In this document: positions 43,353 through 52,199 of the stretch, one piece after another
Layout: every line of letters starts with the position of its first letter
Numbering within the stretch: the first letter of the stretch is position 1
Assembly: GCA_026398255.1 (NCBI GenBank)
Contig: JAPLTG010000033.1
Span: forward strand, 1 to 64,000
DNA: 64,000 nucleotides
Reading direction: 5' to 3'
DNA from: Verrucomicrobiota bacterium
Lineage (GTDB): Bacteria > Verrucomicrobiota > Verrucomicrobiia > Chthoniobacterales > Terrimicrobiaceae
Program-made: the position numbers and the translations under genes
The notes under the pieces: generated by a model
Databases searched by the model: none
What the model was told of the DNA's origin: nothing
What the model saw: only the letters and a program-made list of their open reading frames with translations

Positions 43353-43588
43353 TCCGCATGCAACTCCCATGGCTCGTCTTCACCGCCCTCTTCATTTTTC
43401 TCACGGGAATCTTGATCGTTTGGATCGGCTATGAAATCGCCCACCGCCGCCGCGTCGCTGAGAGGCACCGCCATTGGATTCGCTGCCGGGTTTGCTCATT
43501 CCACTTCCAAGCCGACCCCACCGACAAACTCCCCGCCTGTCCCCAGTGCGGAGCCCAAAATGAGCACATCCCCGCTCCCTTGATTTAG
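43349..43588 (+). CDS. Small membrane protein with zinc ribbon
   Basis: A 79-residue protein whose ATG overlaps the stop of the TonB-like gene. It has one membrane helix (LVFTALFIFLTGILIVWIGY) and a cytosolic tail with two Cys pairs (CRVC and CPQC, 22 residues apart) that form a likely zinc ribbon. No named family. As the fifth gene of the Roadblock/ExbB/ExbD/TonB row it may be an accessory of that complex. Confidence 0.75.
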   Translation: MIRMQLPWLVFTALFIFLTGILIVWIGYEIAHRRRVAERHRHWIRCRVCSFHFQADPTDKLPACPQCGAQNEHIPAPLI

Positions 43589-43631
43589 TTTTTGCCCTTG
43601 ATTCGTCCGCCGTGCCATCCATCCTTTTCCT

Positions 43632-44063
43632 ATGAAACACGCCATACTCTCCCTTCTCCTTCTCGGAACCCTCTCCCTCCAAGCCTCTGACCTCTGGAGC
43701 ACAAACTACGACGAATCCCTTAAAAAAGCCGCCACCGAGAACCGCATGGTGCTCCTCGAATTCACCGGCTCCGACTGGTGCCCGCCCTGCAAAAAACAAG
43801 CCGCTGATGTCTTTGCCCAGCCCGCCTTCGAGGAATTTGCAAGCGCGAACCTCGTCCCCGTGAAACTCGACTTCCCCCGCCGTGCCGAGCAATCCGAGGA
43901 ACAAAAAGCCGCCAACCAAGCCCTCGCTCAAAAATACAAAGTCGAGGGCTTTCCAACCGTCATCCTCCTCGATAGCAAAGGCGCCGAACTCGCCCGCGAG
44001 GTCGGCTACGGCGGCGGCGGAGTGCCAGCCTTCATCGAGTGGGTGAATAAAAACAAAAAGTAA
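43632..44063 (+). CDS. Exported thioredoxin-like protein
   Basis: A 143-residue protein with a signal peptide (residues 1-18, LQASD) and a thioredoxin fold carrying the redox motif SDWCPPCKKQ (Cys54 and Cys57, approximate) and the cis-Pro loop VEGFPTVILLD. The insertion VKLDFPRRAEQSEEQKAAN and the FTGSDWCPPC wording are those of DUF255/thioredoxin_7-like periplasmic disulfide reductases of this phylum. Expected to act on periplasmic cysteines; substrates unknown. Followed 10 bases later by pyrE. Confidence 0.88.
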   Translation: MKHAILSLLLLGTLSLQASDLWSTNYDESLKKAATENRMVLLEFTGSDWCPPCKKQAADVFAQPAFEEFASANLVPVKLDFPRRAEQSEEQKAANQALAQKYKVEGFPTVILLDSKGAELAREVGYGGGGVPAFIEWVNKNKK

Positions 44064-44073
44064 GTCCTGTTCC

Positions 44074-44640
44074 ATGAACGAAGTCCTCGATCTCTTCCGC
44101 AAAACCGGCGCTCTCCTCCACGGGCACTTCGTCCTTCGTAGCGGTCTTCACAGTCGTGAGTTTTTTCAATGCGCCCTGCTGTTGCAGGATGCCACCATCG
44201 CCGCTCAAGTCTGCGGAATGCTCGCCGAAAAGCTCAAACCTTTCGAAGCGGCAACCGTCGTCTCCCCGGCCGTCGGCGGCATCATCGTCGGCCAAGAGGT
44301 CGCCCGTCATTTGGGCAAAAAACACATCTTTGTGGAAAAAGACGGCAACGGCGGACTCGTCCTGCGCCGAGGTTTTCAAATCACCCCCGGCGAGCGCTTC
44401 GTGGTCGCTGAGGATGTCGTCACCCGTGGCGGCCGCGTTCAGGAGACCATCCAGATCGTCCGAGACCACGGCGGCCTCGTCGTTGCCGCCGGCTCGATTG
44501 TGGACCGCAGCTCCGGCCAACTTCCCGACTTCGGGTGCCCGTTCGTTTCGCTCGTTCAAATGAATGTCGAAACATTCGATCCCGCCAATCTCCCCGAGGA
44601 TTTGAGAGCAGTTCCCGCCATCAAGCCGGGCAGTAAGTAA
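44074..44640 (+). CDS. pyrE: Orotate phosphoribosyltransferase
   Basis: A 188-residue type I phosphoribosyltransferase. It has GALLHGHFVLRSGLHSREFF at the orotate site, VVSPAVGGIIVGQEVARHLG, and the PRPP-binding motif RFVVAEDVVTRGGRVQETI. It converts orotate and PRPP to OMP in pyrimidine synthesis. The KHIFVEKDGNGGLVLRRGF strand matches PyrE rather than other family members. Confidence 0.92.
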   Translation: MNEVLDLFRKTGALLHGHFVLRSGLHSREFFQCALLLQDATIAAQVCGMLAEKLKPFEAATVVSPAVGGIIVGQEVARHLGKKHIFVEKDGNGGLVLRRGFQITPGERFVVAEDVVTRGGRVQETIQIVRDHGGLVVAAGSIVDRSSGQLPDFGCPFVSLVQMNVETFDPANLPEDLRAVPAIKPGSK

Positions 44641-44718
44641 GCCGCCGAAGCAGGGTTGTTTTTACTGGCGCGGGCAAGCATCTGTGCCATCGTCTTGGCT
44701 TCTTCAACCAAGCCTACT

Positions 44719-45732
44719 ATGCCTCAACTCTTCGTTTACGCCGTCTTCGGAATCGCTCTCATCGCCGGTCTCACCATCGTCGTGGTGATGATCAACTTCT
44801 TCGGAACATGGCTCCGCGCCAAGCTCGCCGGTGCCACCGTGTCATTCACTCAACTCATCGGAATGCGCCTCCGCCGAGTTCCCATCGGGTTGATTGTCGA
44901 TAGCCGGATTACCGCCGTGAAGGCTGGCATCGATCTCGACACCGACCCACTCGAGGCCCACTACCTCGCGGGTGGAAATGTCTCCCATGTCATCCTCGCC
45001 CTCATTGCTGCGGCCAAGGCTGGTCTCTCTCTGGATTTCGACCGTGCCTGCGCGATCGACCTCGCCATCAAGGGCACCTCGAAAACCGTCCTCGAGGCCG
45101 TCCGCACAAGCATCAACCCCAAAGTCATCGATTGCCCAAATCCCACCAGCGGAAAAGTCACTATCGACGCCGTGGCCCGTGACGGCATCGGCGTGAAAGC
45201 CCGCGCCCGCGTCACCGTTCGCTCGAATCTCAACCGCTTCGTCGGAGGCGCCACCGAGGACACCATCATCGCTCGCGTCGGCGAAGGCATCATCACCTCC
45301 ATCGGCTCCTCGGCCTCCTATAAAGATGTTTTGGAAAATCCCGACCGCATTTCCAAAACCGTCCTTCAAAAAGGCCTCGATACCGGCACCGCGTTTGAAA
45401 TCCTCTCCGTGGACATCGCGGATATAGACATCGGCGACAACATCGGCGCGAAGCTCCAAGCCGAGCAGGCCGAGGCGGACAAGGTCGTCGCCCAAGCCAA
45501 GGCGGAAATGCGCCGCGCAGCCGCTGTCGCCACCGAGCAGGAAATGAAAGCCCGCACTCAGGAAATGCAGGCCAAAGTCGTCGAAGCCGAGGCCCAAGTC
45601 CCGCTCGCCATGGCCGAAGCCTTCCGCTCCGGAAATCTTGGAATCATGGACTACATGCGAATGAAGAATCTCCAGTCCGACACCGCCATGCGCGAGTCCA
45701 TCGCCAGCCCAGGATCCTCCAACCCCGCCTAA
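44719..45732 (+). CDS. floA: Flotillin-like protein FloA
   Basis: A 337-residue protein from the ATG at 44719. One N-terminal membrane helix ([20 protein letters not shown]) is followed by the SPFH-type domain of FloA/YqfA ([52 protein letters not shown]-like segment) and a long coiled coil rich in [19 protein letters not shown]. FloA organises membrane microdomains. Its usual partner NfeD is not adjacent; the small gene directly after could be linked instead. Confidence 0.93.
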   Translation: MPQLFVYAVFGIALIAGLTIVVVMINFFGTWLRAKLAGATVSFTQLIGMRLRRVPIGLIVDSRITAVKAGIDLDTDPLEAHYLAGGNVSHVILALIAAAKAGLSLDFDRACAIDLAIKGTSKTVLEAVRTSINPKVIDCPNPTSGKVTIDAVARDGIGVKARARVTVRSNLNRFVGGATEDTIIARVGEGIITSIGSSASYKDVLENPDRISKTVLQKGLDTGTAFEILSVDIADIDIGDNIGAKLQAEQAEADKVVAQAKAEMRRAAAVATEQEMKARTQEMQAKVVEAEAQVPLAMAEAFRSGNLGIMDYMRMKNLQSDTAMRESIASPGSSNPA

Positions 45733-45738
45733 AGCGGC

Positions 45739-46212
45739 ATGGAACAACTCGTCCTGCTTCTCGTCATTGCGGCGATCAGCCTCGTCAATTGGCTGATCGA
45801 ACGCTCGGCGAAACTTCGCGAACAGCGCCGTCGCGAAAAAGAAGCCTCCAACCCAGGTCAGCCGCCTCCGGTTTCCTCGCCCAGCTTCCCCGAACCCTCC
45901 CCCCGCGAGGAGATTGAGGACCAAATGCGCCGAATGCTGGAGTCTTTTGGCCTCCCCGTCGAAGACCCCAAGCCCATCCCTCAAAAACCGGAGCCCGTTT
46001 TTGTTTTTGAGGAGCCCATCGCCCCTCCACTTCCTCCTCCTAGACCCCTACCCCCAACTCCCCGCCCCACCTTGCGCCGTGGCCTTGAGAAATCCACATC
46101 GGCTCGCCCCAACCGCCCATGGACCTCACGACTCGGCTCGCCTCATGGCCTGCGCGAAGCCATGGTTTTGCGCGAAATCCTCGGACCACCGAAAGCGCTT
46201 TCCGAGTCATGA
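45739..46212 (+). CDS. Hypothetical membrane-anchored protein after floA
   Basis: A 157-residue protein with one N-terminal hydrophobic helix ([20 protein letters not shown]), a charged segment ([12 protein letters not shown]), then Pro-rich low-complexity sequence ([15 protein letters not shown]) and a C-terminal [18 protein letters not shown]. This C-terminal phrase recurs in small proteins of this phylum, but I know no function. It begins 6 bases after floA and its stop overlaps the msrB start, so it is in the same transcript. Confidence 0.65.
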   Translation: MEQLVLLLVIAAISLVNWLIERSAKLREQRRREKEASNPGQPPPVSSPSFPEPSPREEIEDQMRRMLESFGLPVEDPKPIPQKPEPVFVFEEPIAPPLPPPRPLPPTPRPTLRRGLEKSTSARPNRPWTSRLGSPHGLREAMVLREILGPPKALSES

Positions 46213-46691
46213 AAACCCTCCACCTCACCCTCGCCGCCCTCCTTCCACTCACCTCCATGCACGCCGACGAATCCAAGCCCAAACTCACCGAACTCCAGCA
46301 ACATGTGACCATGCAGTGCGGCACGGAACCTCCCTTCAGGAATGAATACTGGAACAACAAACGCGAGGGCATCTATGTCTGCATCATTTCAGGCCAACCC
46401 CTCTTCAGTTCCCATGATAAATTCGACTCCGGCACGGGCTGGCCAAGCTTCACCAAGCCTCTCGCCAAGGAAGACATTAAAGAAGTCACTGACAAATCCC
46501 ACGGCATGGAGCGCACTGAGGCCCGGTCCATTCAAGGCAACTCGCACCTCGGCCATGTCTTCCCAGATGGTCCAGCCCCGACCGGCCTTCGCTACTGCAT
46601 CAACTCGGCATCCCTCCGCTTCATCCCTGTCGAGGATTTGGAAAAGCAAGGCTACGGCCAATTTCTCCCCCTCTTCAAAAAATCCGAGTAA
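46209..46691 (+). CDS. msrB: Peptide-methionine (R)-S-oxide reductase, exported
   Basis: A 160-residue MsrB from the ATG at 46209, overlapping the previous stop. Signal peptide residues 1-19 (SMHADE) places it in the periplasm. Family motifs: [46 protein letters not shown] and the catalytic [11 protein letters not shown]. The zinc-binding CXXC pairs of many MsrB enzymes are absent, so this is the zinc-free type. It repairs oxidised methionine in exported proteins, fitting with the exported thioredoxin nearby. Confidence 0.93.
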   Translation: MKTLHLTLAALLPLTSMHADESKPKLTELQQHVTMQCGTEPPFRNEYWNNKREGIYVCIISGQPLFSSHDKFDSGTGWPSFTKPLAKEDIKEVTDKSHGMERTEARSIQGNSHLGHVFPDGPAPTGLRYCINSASLRFIPVEDLEKQGYGQFLPLFKKSE

Positions 46692-46702
46692 TTCGCGGAA
46701 GG

Positions 46703-47344
46703 ATGGACTCGACGATTGGCCAAGCGGACAGCCCCCCGGAAATCTGGCTAACCTGCACAAATTGCCGCGCCGAGTGCCTTGACCGCGATCTCGCCCCCGG
46801 CCAGTTCCTGCGCTGCGCTCGCTGCGGGAATGAATTGAAAAACTCCTCCGGCGGCAAACCCTCGATCTTCTCGGCTTGGGCATTTTCCACCACCGCCTTG
46901 ATTCTCATGGTTCTTGCCAATACCTCGCCGATTTTAAAATTCGAGGTCATCGGAAATTTCCAGGAAAACCGCATCATGACCGGAGTGGAGAGCCTGTGGG
47001 ACCAAGGTTTTCAGCCGCTCGCCGCGCTGGTATTTTTTTCCGCCATCGCCGCCCCGACCCTCTACCTCCTGAGCGTTTGTTATGTCTCCGCCACCTGCTC
47101 GCTGGGACTTCGTTGGCGCGGCCGATACTTTTGCTTCTCCGTGGCTCGAATTCTGGAGTCCTGGAATCTCATGCCGGTCTTTGCCATCGCCTGTGTGGTT
47201 TCCGTCGTGAAACTCCGCACCCTGGGCAATGTCACTTGGGAGCCGGGTGCCATCTGGATTGCCCTCCTCTCGATCTTCACGCTTCTGACGATCCAATGTT
47301 TCGACCGCCGGTTTGTTTTGGTGCAACTGGAGGGAAATCCTTGA
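46703..47344 (+). CDS. pqiA: PqiA-family membrane protein, first half
   Basis: A 213-residue membrane protein starting with a zinc ribbon (WLTCTNCRAECLD and LRCARCGNEL) and four helices with the PqiA motifs STTALILMVLANTSPILKF and GVESLWDQGFQPLAALVFFS. E. coli PqiA is one protein with two such halves; here the halves are two genes. The stop overlaps the TTG start of the second half. PqiA works with PqiB in lipid movement between membranes. Confidence 0.88.
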   Translation: MDSTIGQADSPPEIWLTCTNCRAECLDRDLAPGQFLRCARCGNELKNSSGGKPSIFSAWAFSTTALILMVLANTSPILKFEVIGNFQENRIMTGVESLWDQGFQPLAALVFFSAIAAPTLYLLSVCYVSATCSLGLRWRGRYFCFSVARILESWNLMPVFAIACVVSVVKLRTLGNVTWEPGAIWIALLSIFTLLTIQCFDRRFVLVQLEGNP

Positions 47345-47841
47345 GCGACCGATTTCGCTTCGACCTTTCCCGGGCCCTCGTCATTGCGGGTTTCATTTTC
47401 TACATCCCCGCAAATTTCCTGCCGGTCATGACCATCACCATCACCGGTGAGGTGGAACCACTCACTGTCATGGGCGGCGTTTGGGAACTTTATGAAACCG
47501 GTCTCGCTCCAGTCGCTCTCATCGTTTTCCTGGCCAGCGTAGTAGTTCCCCTCCTGAAGCTCTCGATCATGGCATGGATCCTCGTCCTGCACGGCACCGA
47601 CATCCACCGCCAGCGCCGCATGGAACTCCATGGATTCCTTCTGAAAATCGGCACCTGGGCCATGATCGATATTTTCCTCCTCTCGGTCCTCACCGCCGTC
47701 GGTCAACTCGGCATCCTCGCCAGCGTGACTCCAGAACGCGGCGCCTTGTTTTACGCTGCCATGCTGATCTCGAATGTCCTTGCGACGGATATTTACAAGC
47801 CTTGGTTGATCTGGCAGGAATCCGAACCCCAAACTTCATGA
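47341..47841 (+). CDS. pqiA: PqiA-family membrane protein, second half
   Basis: A 166-residue protein with a TTG start at 47341 set by overlap with the first half (TTGA). It has four helices, including ALVIAGFIFYIPANFLPVMT, the GGVWELYETGLAPVALIVFL motif, and WAMIDIFLLSVLTAVGQLG, that match the second PqiA domain. It lacks a zinc ribbon. The stop overlaps the start of the MCE gene (ATGA). Splitting of PqiA into two coupled genes suggests a heterodimer. Confidence 0.85.
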   Translation: MSDRFRFDLSRALVIAGFIFYIPANFLPVMTITITGEVEPLTVMGGVWELYETGLAPVALIVFLASVVVPLLKLSIMAWILVLHGTDIHRQRRMELHGFLLKIGTWAMIDIFLLSVLTAVGQLGILASVTPERGALFYAAMLISNVLATDIYKPWLIWQESEPQTS

Positions 47842-50129
47842 GCAACCTTTCCAAAACCGACCACGGCCAGGTCGTCACGGTTCACCGCCGAGGCATTGCT
47901 TGGGTATGGATTTTTCCCGTCCTCGCCGCGCTGGCGACCACTTGGTTGTTTTTTGCCCAGTGGGCCTCGCAAGGCCCCGAAATCGAAATCGTTTTTGACG
48001 AGGCCCCGGGAATCGAGCCAGGAAAAACCAGCCTATATTATCGTGGCGTCAATTCTGGAACTGTTCAAGCCGTCCGAATTCAAGACGACCTCCAAACGGT
48101 GGCAGTCAAAGTTCGCCTCGAGGGCTTCGCCTCAAACCTTGCCACCGAGGAAACCAAATACTGGATCGACCGCCCCGTTATTTCCCTCACTGAACTCACC
48201 GGCCTCGAATCGATCGTGCGCGGAAACTCCCTCCAAGCAGGAACTCCTGGTGGAAAAGGCCAATATCAATTCATCGGACGCCCGAAGCCCCCAATCATCG
48301 CTCCCGACTCGCAGACATTCAGCTTTTGGCTCGATGGAGCCCAAATTTCCTTCCTCTCGCGCGGCACCCCGGTTTACCACCGCGGCGTCAAAGTGGGCGT
48401 CGTCTCCCAAAAAATCCTCTCACCCGACGGTCGCGCTTCGCTCCAAGTTTCTGTCGAAGCCGCCTACCGTGATTCCATCCGCGCCAATTCGCGCTTTTGG
48501 TCTGTGCCTTGGACCTCTGTGACCCTCGGCGCGGGAGGTTTATCGATCGATGTCCCCGGCGTCGAATCCCTCCTCCATGGGGGGGTGGCCTACGACAACT
48601 TCGGAGCCACCGGAAATCCTGCGGAGCCCAATTCCCGCTTTGAGTTTTTCCAAAACGAAAGCGCCGCCCGTGCTTCCGGCGAACCGTTGACCATCAATTT
48701 CCGCGATGCCCGGGGACTTCGCCCAGGGCAGACAGCTGTATGCTACCTCGGTTATCCCATCGGAATCCTTGACTCCGTCACTGCGGACCCCGCGAACCAA
48801 AACATCCGCGCCACCATACGACTCCAGCCGCAATTCCAAAACCTCGCGAAAACCTCCACCGCCTTCACTCTCGTCCGTCCTCAGATTTCCCTCGAAGGCG
48901 TCAGCGGACTGGACACACTCGTCACCGGCGAGTTCCTCGCCCTTGAGCCAGGAATCGGCGGCGAACCTGCCACGATTTTCACCGGACGATCCGTTGGTGA
49001 TCAAGAATGGCGCCGCATTCAAGCCGAACAAAACGGCCTCAAAATCCGACTCACCGCCGCTAACCTCCCCAACATCGACAAGGGAGCCCCGGTTTACCAC
49101 CGAGGCATCACCGTGGGCACGGTTCTCGACAAAACTCTCGATGCCAAAAACCAGCCCTCCCTCGATATTGCCATCCGCCCCGAATTTCGCTCGAGCCTCG
49201 CCGTCAATTCTCGCTTCTGGCGTGTCCCCGCGACCTCCATCAAAGCCGGAGCGGGCGTGCTCCAAGTGGACATCGCCGGCGTCGAATCCCTCCTGCGCGG
49301 CGGGATTGCCTTCGACACCTTTGCCACCAAAGGCCAGGAGGCCCAAGGCGGCGAGTCGTTCCGTCTTTTTGATGACGAGCAAGCCGCCCGCGCCCTGTCC
49401 TCGCCGATCCGCATCCGGTTCGATAGCGGCCGTGGACTGGTCGCCGGTCGCAGCCAAGTCCGCTACCTCGGTGTGCCGATCGGCCTCGTGGAAAGTGTGG
49501 AGCCAAAAAGCGGATACATTTTTGTGAATGTCCGGCTCGATGAAGGCTACGACTTCCTCCGGCGCGAGGGCTCCATTTTCTCAATCGTTCGCCCGAATAT
49601 TTCCCTCCAAGGCATCACTGGCCTAGAGACTCTGGTCAGCGGCGTTTACATCGAAGTCGTCCCCGGTTCGTCATCCAAAACCTCGGATTCCTTCGTGGGG
49701 GTTTCCAGCTTTGAATACGACAATGTCATGCCGACCGGCTTGAACATTTTCCTGACCACGCCCAACAGCCCGATCGGAGAGGGAACGCAGGTCTTTTACA
49801 AAGGAGTTCCCGTCGGCCAGGTCACGGAGAAAAATCTTTCCAGCGATGGACGCGAGGTCGTCTTTCGCGTCGTGATCGATCGCAAATACGATCAACTCGT
49901 CCGGGCCAATTCCCGATTCTGGGACTCGAGCGGACTCAAAGCCTCTGTGGGCATTTTGAAATTCCGAATCCAAACCGAGTCGAACCTTGCCCCAGCCGGC
50001 CAAGTTTCCTTCGCCACCCCCGATGGCCCCGCAATGGGCGCCCCAGCTAAGAGCGGCGAGAAATTCATCCTCAACGCCACGTCAAAACCGGAGTGGTTGA
50101 ATTGGAATCCTTCGATTCCCGAGGACTAA
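47838..50129 (+). CDS. pqiB: PqiB/LetB-like protein with six MCE domains
   Basis: A 763-residue protein with one N-terminal membrane helix (IAWVWIFPVLAALATTWLFF) and six MCE (MlaD) repeats starting near residues 45, 160, 283, 400, 524 and 634. Each has the IxFxxAxGLxxGxxxVxYxGVxVGxV pattern, for example SLYYRGVNSGTVQAV, TPVYHRGVKVGVV and VRYLGVPIGLVESV. MCE rings stack into a lipid tunnel across the periplasm: E. coli PqiB has three and LetB seven. Six repeats predict a long needle. It is the last gene of the PqiA-PqiA-PqiB row. Confidence 0.92.
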   Translation: MSNLSKTDHGQVVTVHRRGIAWVWIFPVLAALATTWLFFAQWASQGPEIEIVFDEAPGIEPGKTSLYYRGVNSGTVQAVRIQDDLQTVAVKVRLEGFASNLATEETKYWIDRPVISLTELTGLESIVRGNSLQAGTPGGKGQYQFIGRPKPPIIAPDSQTFSFWLDGAQISFLSRGTPVYHRGVKVGVVSQKILSPDGRASLQVSVEAAYRDSIRANSRFWSVPWTSVTLGAGGLSIDVPGVESLLHGGVAYDNFGATGNPAEPNSRFEFFQNESAARASGEPLTINFRDARGLRPGQTAVCYLGYPIGILDSVTADPANQNIRATIRLQPQFQNLAKTSTAFTLVRPQISLEGVSGLDTLVTGEFLALEPGIGGEPATIFTGRSVGDQEWRRIQAEQNGLKIRLTAANLPNIDKGAPVYHRGITVGTVLDKTLDAKNQPSLDIAIRPEFRSSLAVNSRFWRVPATSIKAGAGVLQVDIAGVESLLRGGIAFDTFATKGQEAQGGESFRLFDDEQAARALSSPIRIRFDSGRGLVAGRSQVRYLGVPIGLVESVEPKSGYIFVNVRLDEGYDFLRREGSIFSIVRPNISLQGITGLETLVSGVYIEVVPGSSSKTSDSFVGVSSFEYDNVMPTGLNIFLTTPNSPIGEGTQVFYKGVPVGQVTEKNLSSDGREVVFRVVIDRKYDQLVRANSRFWDSSGLKASVGILKFRIQTESNLAPAGQVSFATPDGPAMGAPAKSGEKFILNATSKPEWLNWNPSIPED

Positions 50130-50260
50130 TTGCCCAACCTCTCGCCGACTCGGGTTTTTATTCTAAACCCGCGCATCCATCGGCCGATTCACTATACAGG
50201 GGCTTCTATCCAGCAGCCACTCGACAGCGGAACGGAATCCGCAACCCAACCGACACGGAT

Positions 50261-50944
50261 ATGTCATTCACCATACACAGCCAGCCTGCCGCCGCTTGTC
50301 CAACACTCGGCGTCCAGGAGAGAAACGCGCAAGATCGACGCCACCCGCATCGTTCGGCGAATCACGGGGAACTGCCCGGCGATTCCGTCAGCGACCAAGG
50401 TGTCACCGGCCAAGCGCAGGTTTCTTCGGCTATACGGCGCGCTCAGGACTCGATTGCAGTCCTGAGCGACGCGCTGATTTTCCTGCAGACCCAAGACCAA
50501 GCTCTTGCGCATCTGCAGGACCTTTTTCCATCTCAGGCTGCGATCGACCCCCAGGTTCTTGCGTCGTTCGCGGCCGAAAGTTTCAACCACATCAGCCTCT
50601 TTGCCCCAACCAAAGACTCGGACACCATCCGCTTCGAGGATTTGGAAACACAAGATGCCGCCGAGGTGGAACGCCCCGCCTTGCTCGCCAGCGAAACCCT
50701 CGCCGAGCGCCTTGCTGAAGCCCGTGAAAAAAACCACCGCGAGCAATTGCACATCGAGAGCATGATGGAATTCGACCGCCAGCACGCGATCTCCGAGGAA
50801 TTCCACCTCGGCCACCTCACCACCCAAGTCGAGGCCTCCCGCGCCACCGACATTTCCCGCCAAGCCCTCCTCCTCCAAGGCCGCACCGCTCTCGAAATCC
50901 AAGCGAACGCCAACCAAGCCTCCGTCCTCCGCTTGTTTCACTGA
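50261..50944 (+). CDS. Helical protein with flagellin-like terminal segments
   Basis: A 227-residue protein from the ATG at 50261; an earlier start at 50093 would overlap PqiB. The first 45 residues are disordered. Two helical segments look like the D0/D1 helices of flagellins: SSAIRRAQDSIAVLSDAL with FLQTQDQALAHLQDLF (about 58-98), and at the C-terminus RATDISRQALLLQGRTALEI followed by QANANQASVLRLF, very like the flagellin C-terminal (T/N)xxQxLxQAGxAxLAQANQxPQxVLxL pattern. There is no central variable domain. No flagellar gene is near. It may be a minimal flagellin-like filament or cap protein, or the likeness may be convergent coiled coil. Confidence 0.5.
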   Translation: MSFTIHSQPAAACPTLGVQERNAQDRRHPHRSANHGELPGDSVSDQGVTGQAQVSSAIRRAQDSIAVLSDALIFLQTQDQALAHLQDLFPSQAAIDPQVLASFAAESFNHISLFAPTKDSDTIRFEDLETQDAAEVERPALLASETLAERLAEAREKNHREQLHIESMMEFDRQHAISEEFHLGHLTTQVEASRATDISRQALLLQGRTALEIQANANQASVLRLFH

Positions 50945-50957
50945 GACAGTGGCCGGA

Positions 50958-51254
50958 TTACTTTTTGCCCATCAAGATGAGTTGCTGATCCCAAATCGCC
51001 CGCAACTTCTGCATTCGCTCGGCACGAGTCAGGTTGGGTTCATTCCGGATTCGCAATTCCTCGGCTTCTAGCTGAATCATTGTTCTTCGAGGACTGTGGT
51101 GAACCGGCACCACTGGGGGGCGCGGCGAGCTGACGACGGAACGGTAACCGCCTAAAAAAGCCTCCACGATGGCCCCATCATCAAGCAAAGCCGCCTGTCG
51201 CGAGACACACCCAAAACAGCTCATCGCCAAGACAATCAAGAGGGGAAGTTTCAT
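50958..51254 (-). CDS. Small lipoprotein
   Basis: A 98-residue protein from the ATG at 51254. The signal peptide ends in a lipobox-like SCFGC (Cys16). The mature part has a Pro-rich patch and a C-terminal helical segment (EAEELRIRNEPNLTRAERMQ). No family recognised. It is the last gene of the minus-strand row from aguB, with a 54-base gap after thiL. Confidence 0.65.
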   Translation of the reverse strand: MKLPLLIVLAMSCFGCVSRQAALLDDGAIVEAFLGGYRSVVSSPRPPVVPVHHSPRRTMIQLEAEELRIRNEPNLTRAERMQKLRAIWDQQLILMGKK

Positions 51255-51308
51255 GCGTGGAGAAAGACATGATTCCATGCCGGATCTTGTGCAAGACGAA
51301 AAATCCCC

Positions 51309-52199
51309 TCACCTCTGCCCGTCAAAATGATCCCAGCCCTGGGGCCAGTTCGCGGGGGAGGTTTTGGGGGAAATCAGGGTGCCGATTTGGGAGAGGCGAG
51401 TTTTTGGGAAAGCCTTCGGCCATTCCTCGAGAAGGGAACGGACTTTTTGCGGTGAGAGGGTGAAAAGCAATTCGTAGTCCTCCCCGTCGCAGAGGGCTTG
51501 TTGGATCGTGGCCCCACGGCGTTTGGGGATGCTGTTGAAGTTCGCTTCAAATCCACAATCGCTCGCTTGAGCCAGGCGCGGGAGGTCGGTTCCCAGACCA
51601 TCGCTCAGGTCCATCATCGCGCTGGGTCGGGCGTTTTTTGCAAGCCATCGCCCCTCGGCGAGGCGTGGGATAAAATCCAAATGATGACTCGCCTGTGTGC
51701 CTCCGAGGACACCTGTAACAAAAACCGCATCCCCGGGTTTTCCACCCGAGCGGAGCAGGAGGTTTTTTTTCTCAATCGACCCGGTGAGGGCTACTGAGAC
51801 AGCGATTCCGTGCTTCTGTCGCGACATCTCCCCGCCGGCGATGGTGACGCCAAACTTCCGAGCAGCACGACCCAAACCCCGGTAGAATTTCAGCCAATAA
51901 TCCGAGCCGACATCCGGCGGTGAAAAAAAAGTGATCAGCGCTTCGCCCGGAGTTCCTCCCATCGCGGCGATGTCGCTGAGGGGACGGCAGAGAGCCTTCC
52001 AAGCCACCCTCGCGGGATCATGGGAACGAAGAAAGTGAACATCCTCCGCGATGCAGTCGGTCTTGAGCAGGAGGAGTTGGTTTTTTCCTGGAGGGTGGAG
52101 CGCCGCGCAATCGTCACCAGGGCCAAGAGGTTGCTTGGAGGAAATGGGAACGAGTTTCAGAAGCTCACGCAGCAAACGATCCTCAGCACAGGCTTTCAT
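51309..52199 (-). CDS. thiL: Thiamine-monophosphate kinase
   Basis: A 296-residue ThiL from the ATG at 52199, which overlaps the stop of the preceding CPBP gene. It has GPGDDCAALHPPGKNQLLLL, KTDCIAEDVHF, the ALCRPLSDIAAMGGTPGEAL block, GGEMSRQKHGIAVSVALTG, AMMDLSDGLGTDL, and DGEDYELLFTL. It phosphorylates thiamine monophosphate to the diphosphate cofactor. No other thi gene is in the window. Confidence 0.93.
   Translation of the reverse strand: MKACAEDRLLRELLKLVPISSKQPLGPGDDCAALHPPGKNQLLLLKTDCIAEDVHFLRSHDPARVAWKALCRPLSDIAAMGGTPGEALITFFSPPDVGSDYWLKFYRGLGRAARKFGVTIAGGEMSRQKHGIAVSVALTGSIEKKNLLLRSGGKPGDAVFVTGVLGGTQASHHLDFIPRLAEGRWLAKNARPSAMMDLSDGLGTDLPRLAQASDCGFEANFNSIPKRRGATIQQALCDGEDYELLFTLSPQKVRSLLEEWPKAFPKTRLSQIGTLISPKTSPANWPQGWDHFDGQR

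Noticed and set aside
44842-45984. 380-codon minus-strand open frame opposite floA
   Set aside because: Antisense of FloA, rich in Gly and Asp with no domain; a composition artefact.
50093-50260. Upstream extension of the flagellin-like protein to 50093
   Set aside because: It would overlap the end of PqiB, and the extra 56 residues are low-complexity; the ATG at 50261 starts the protein-like part.
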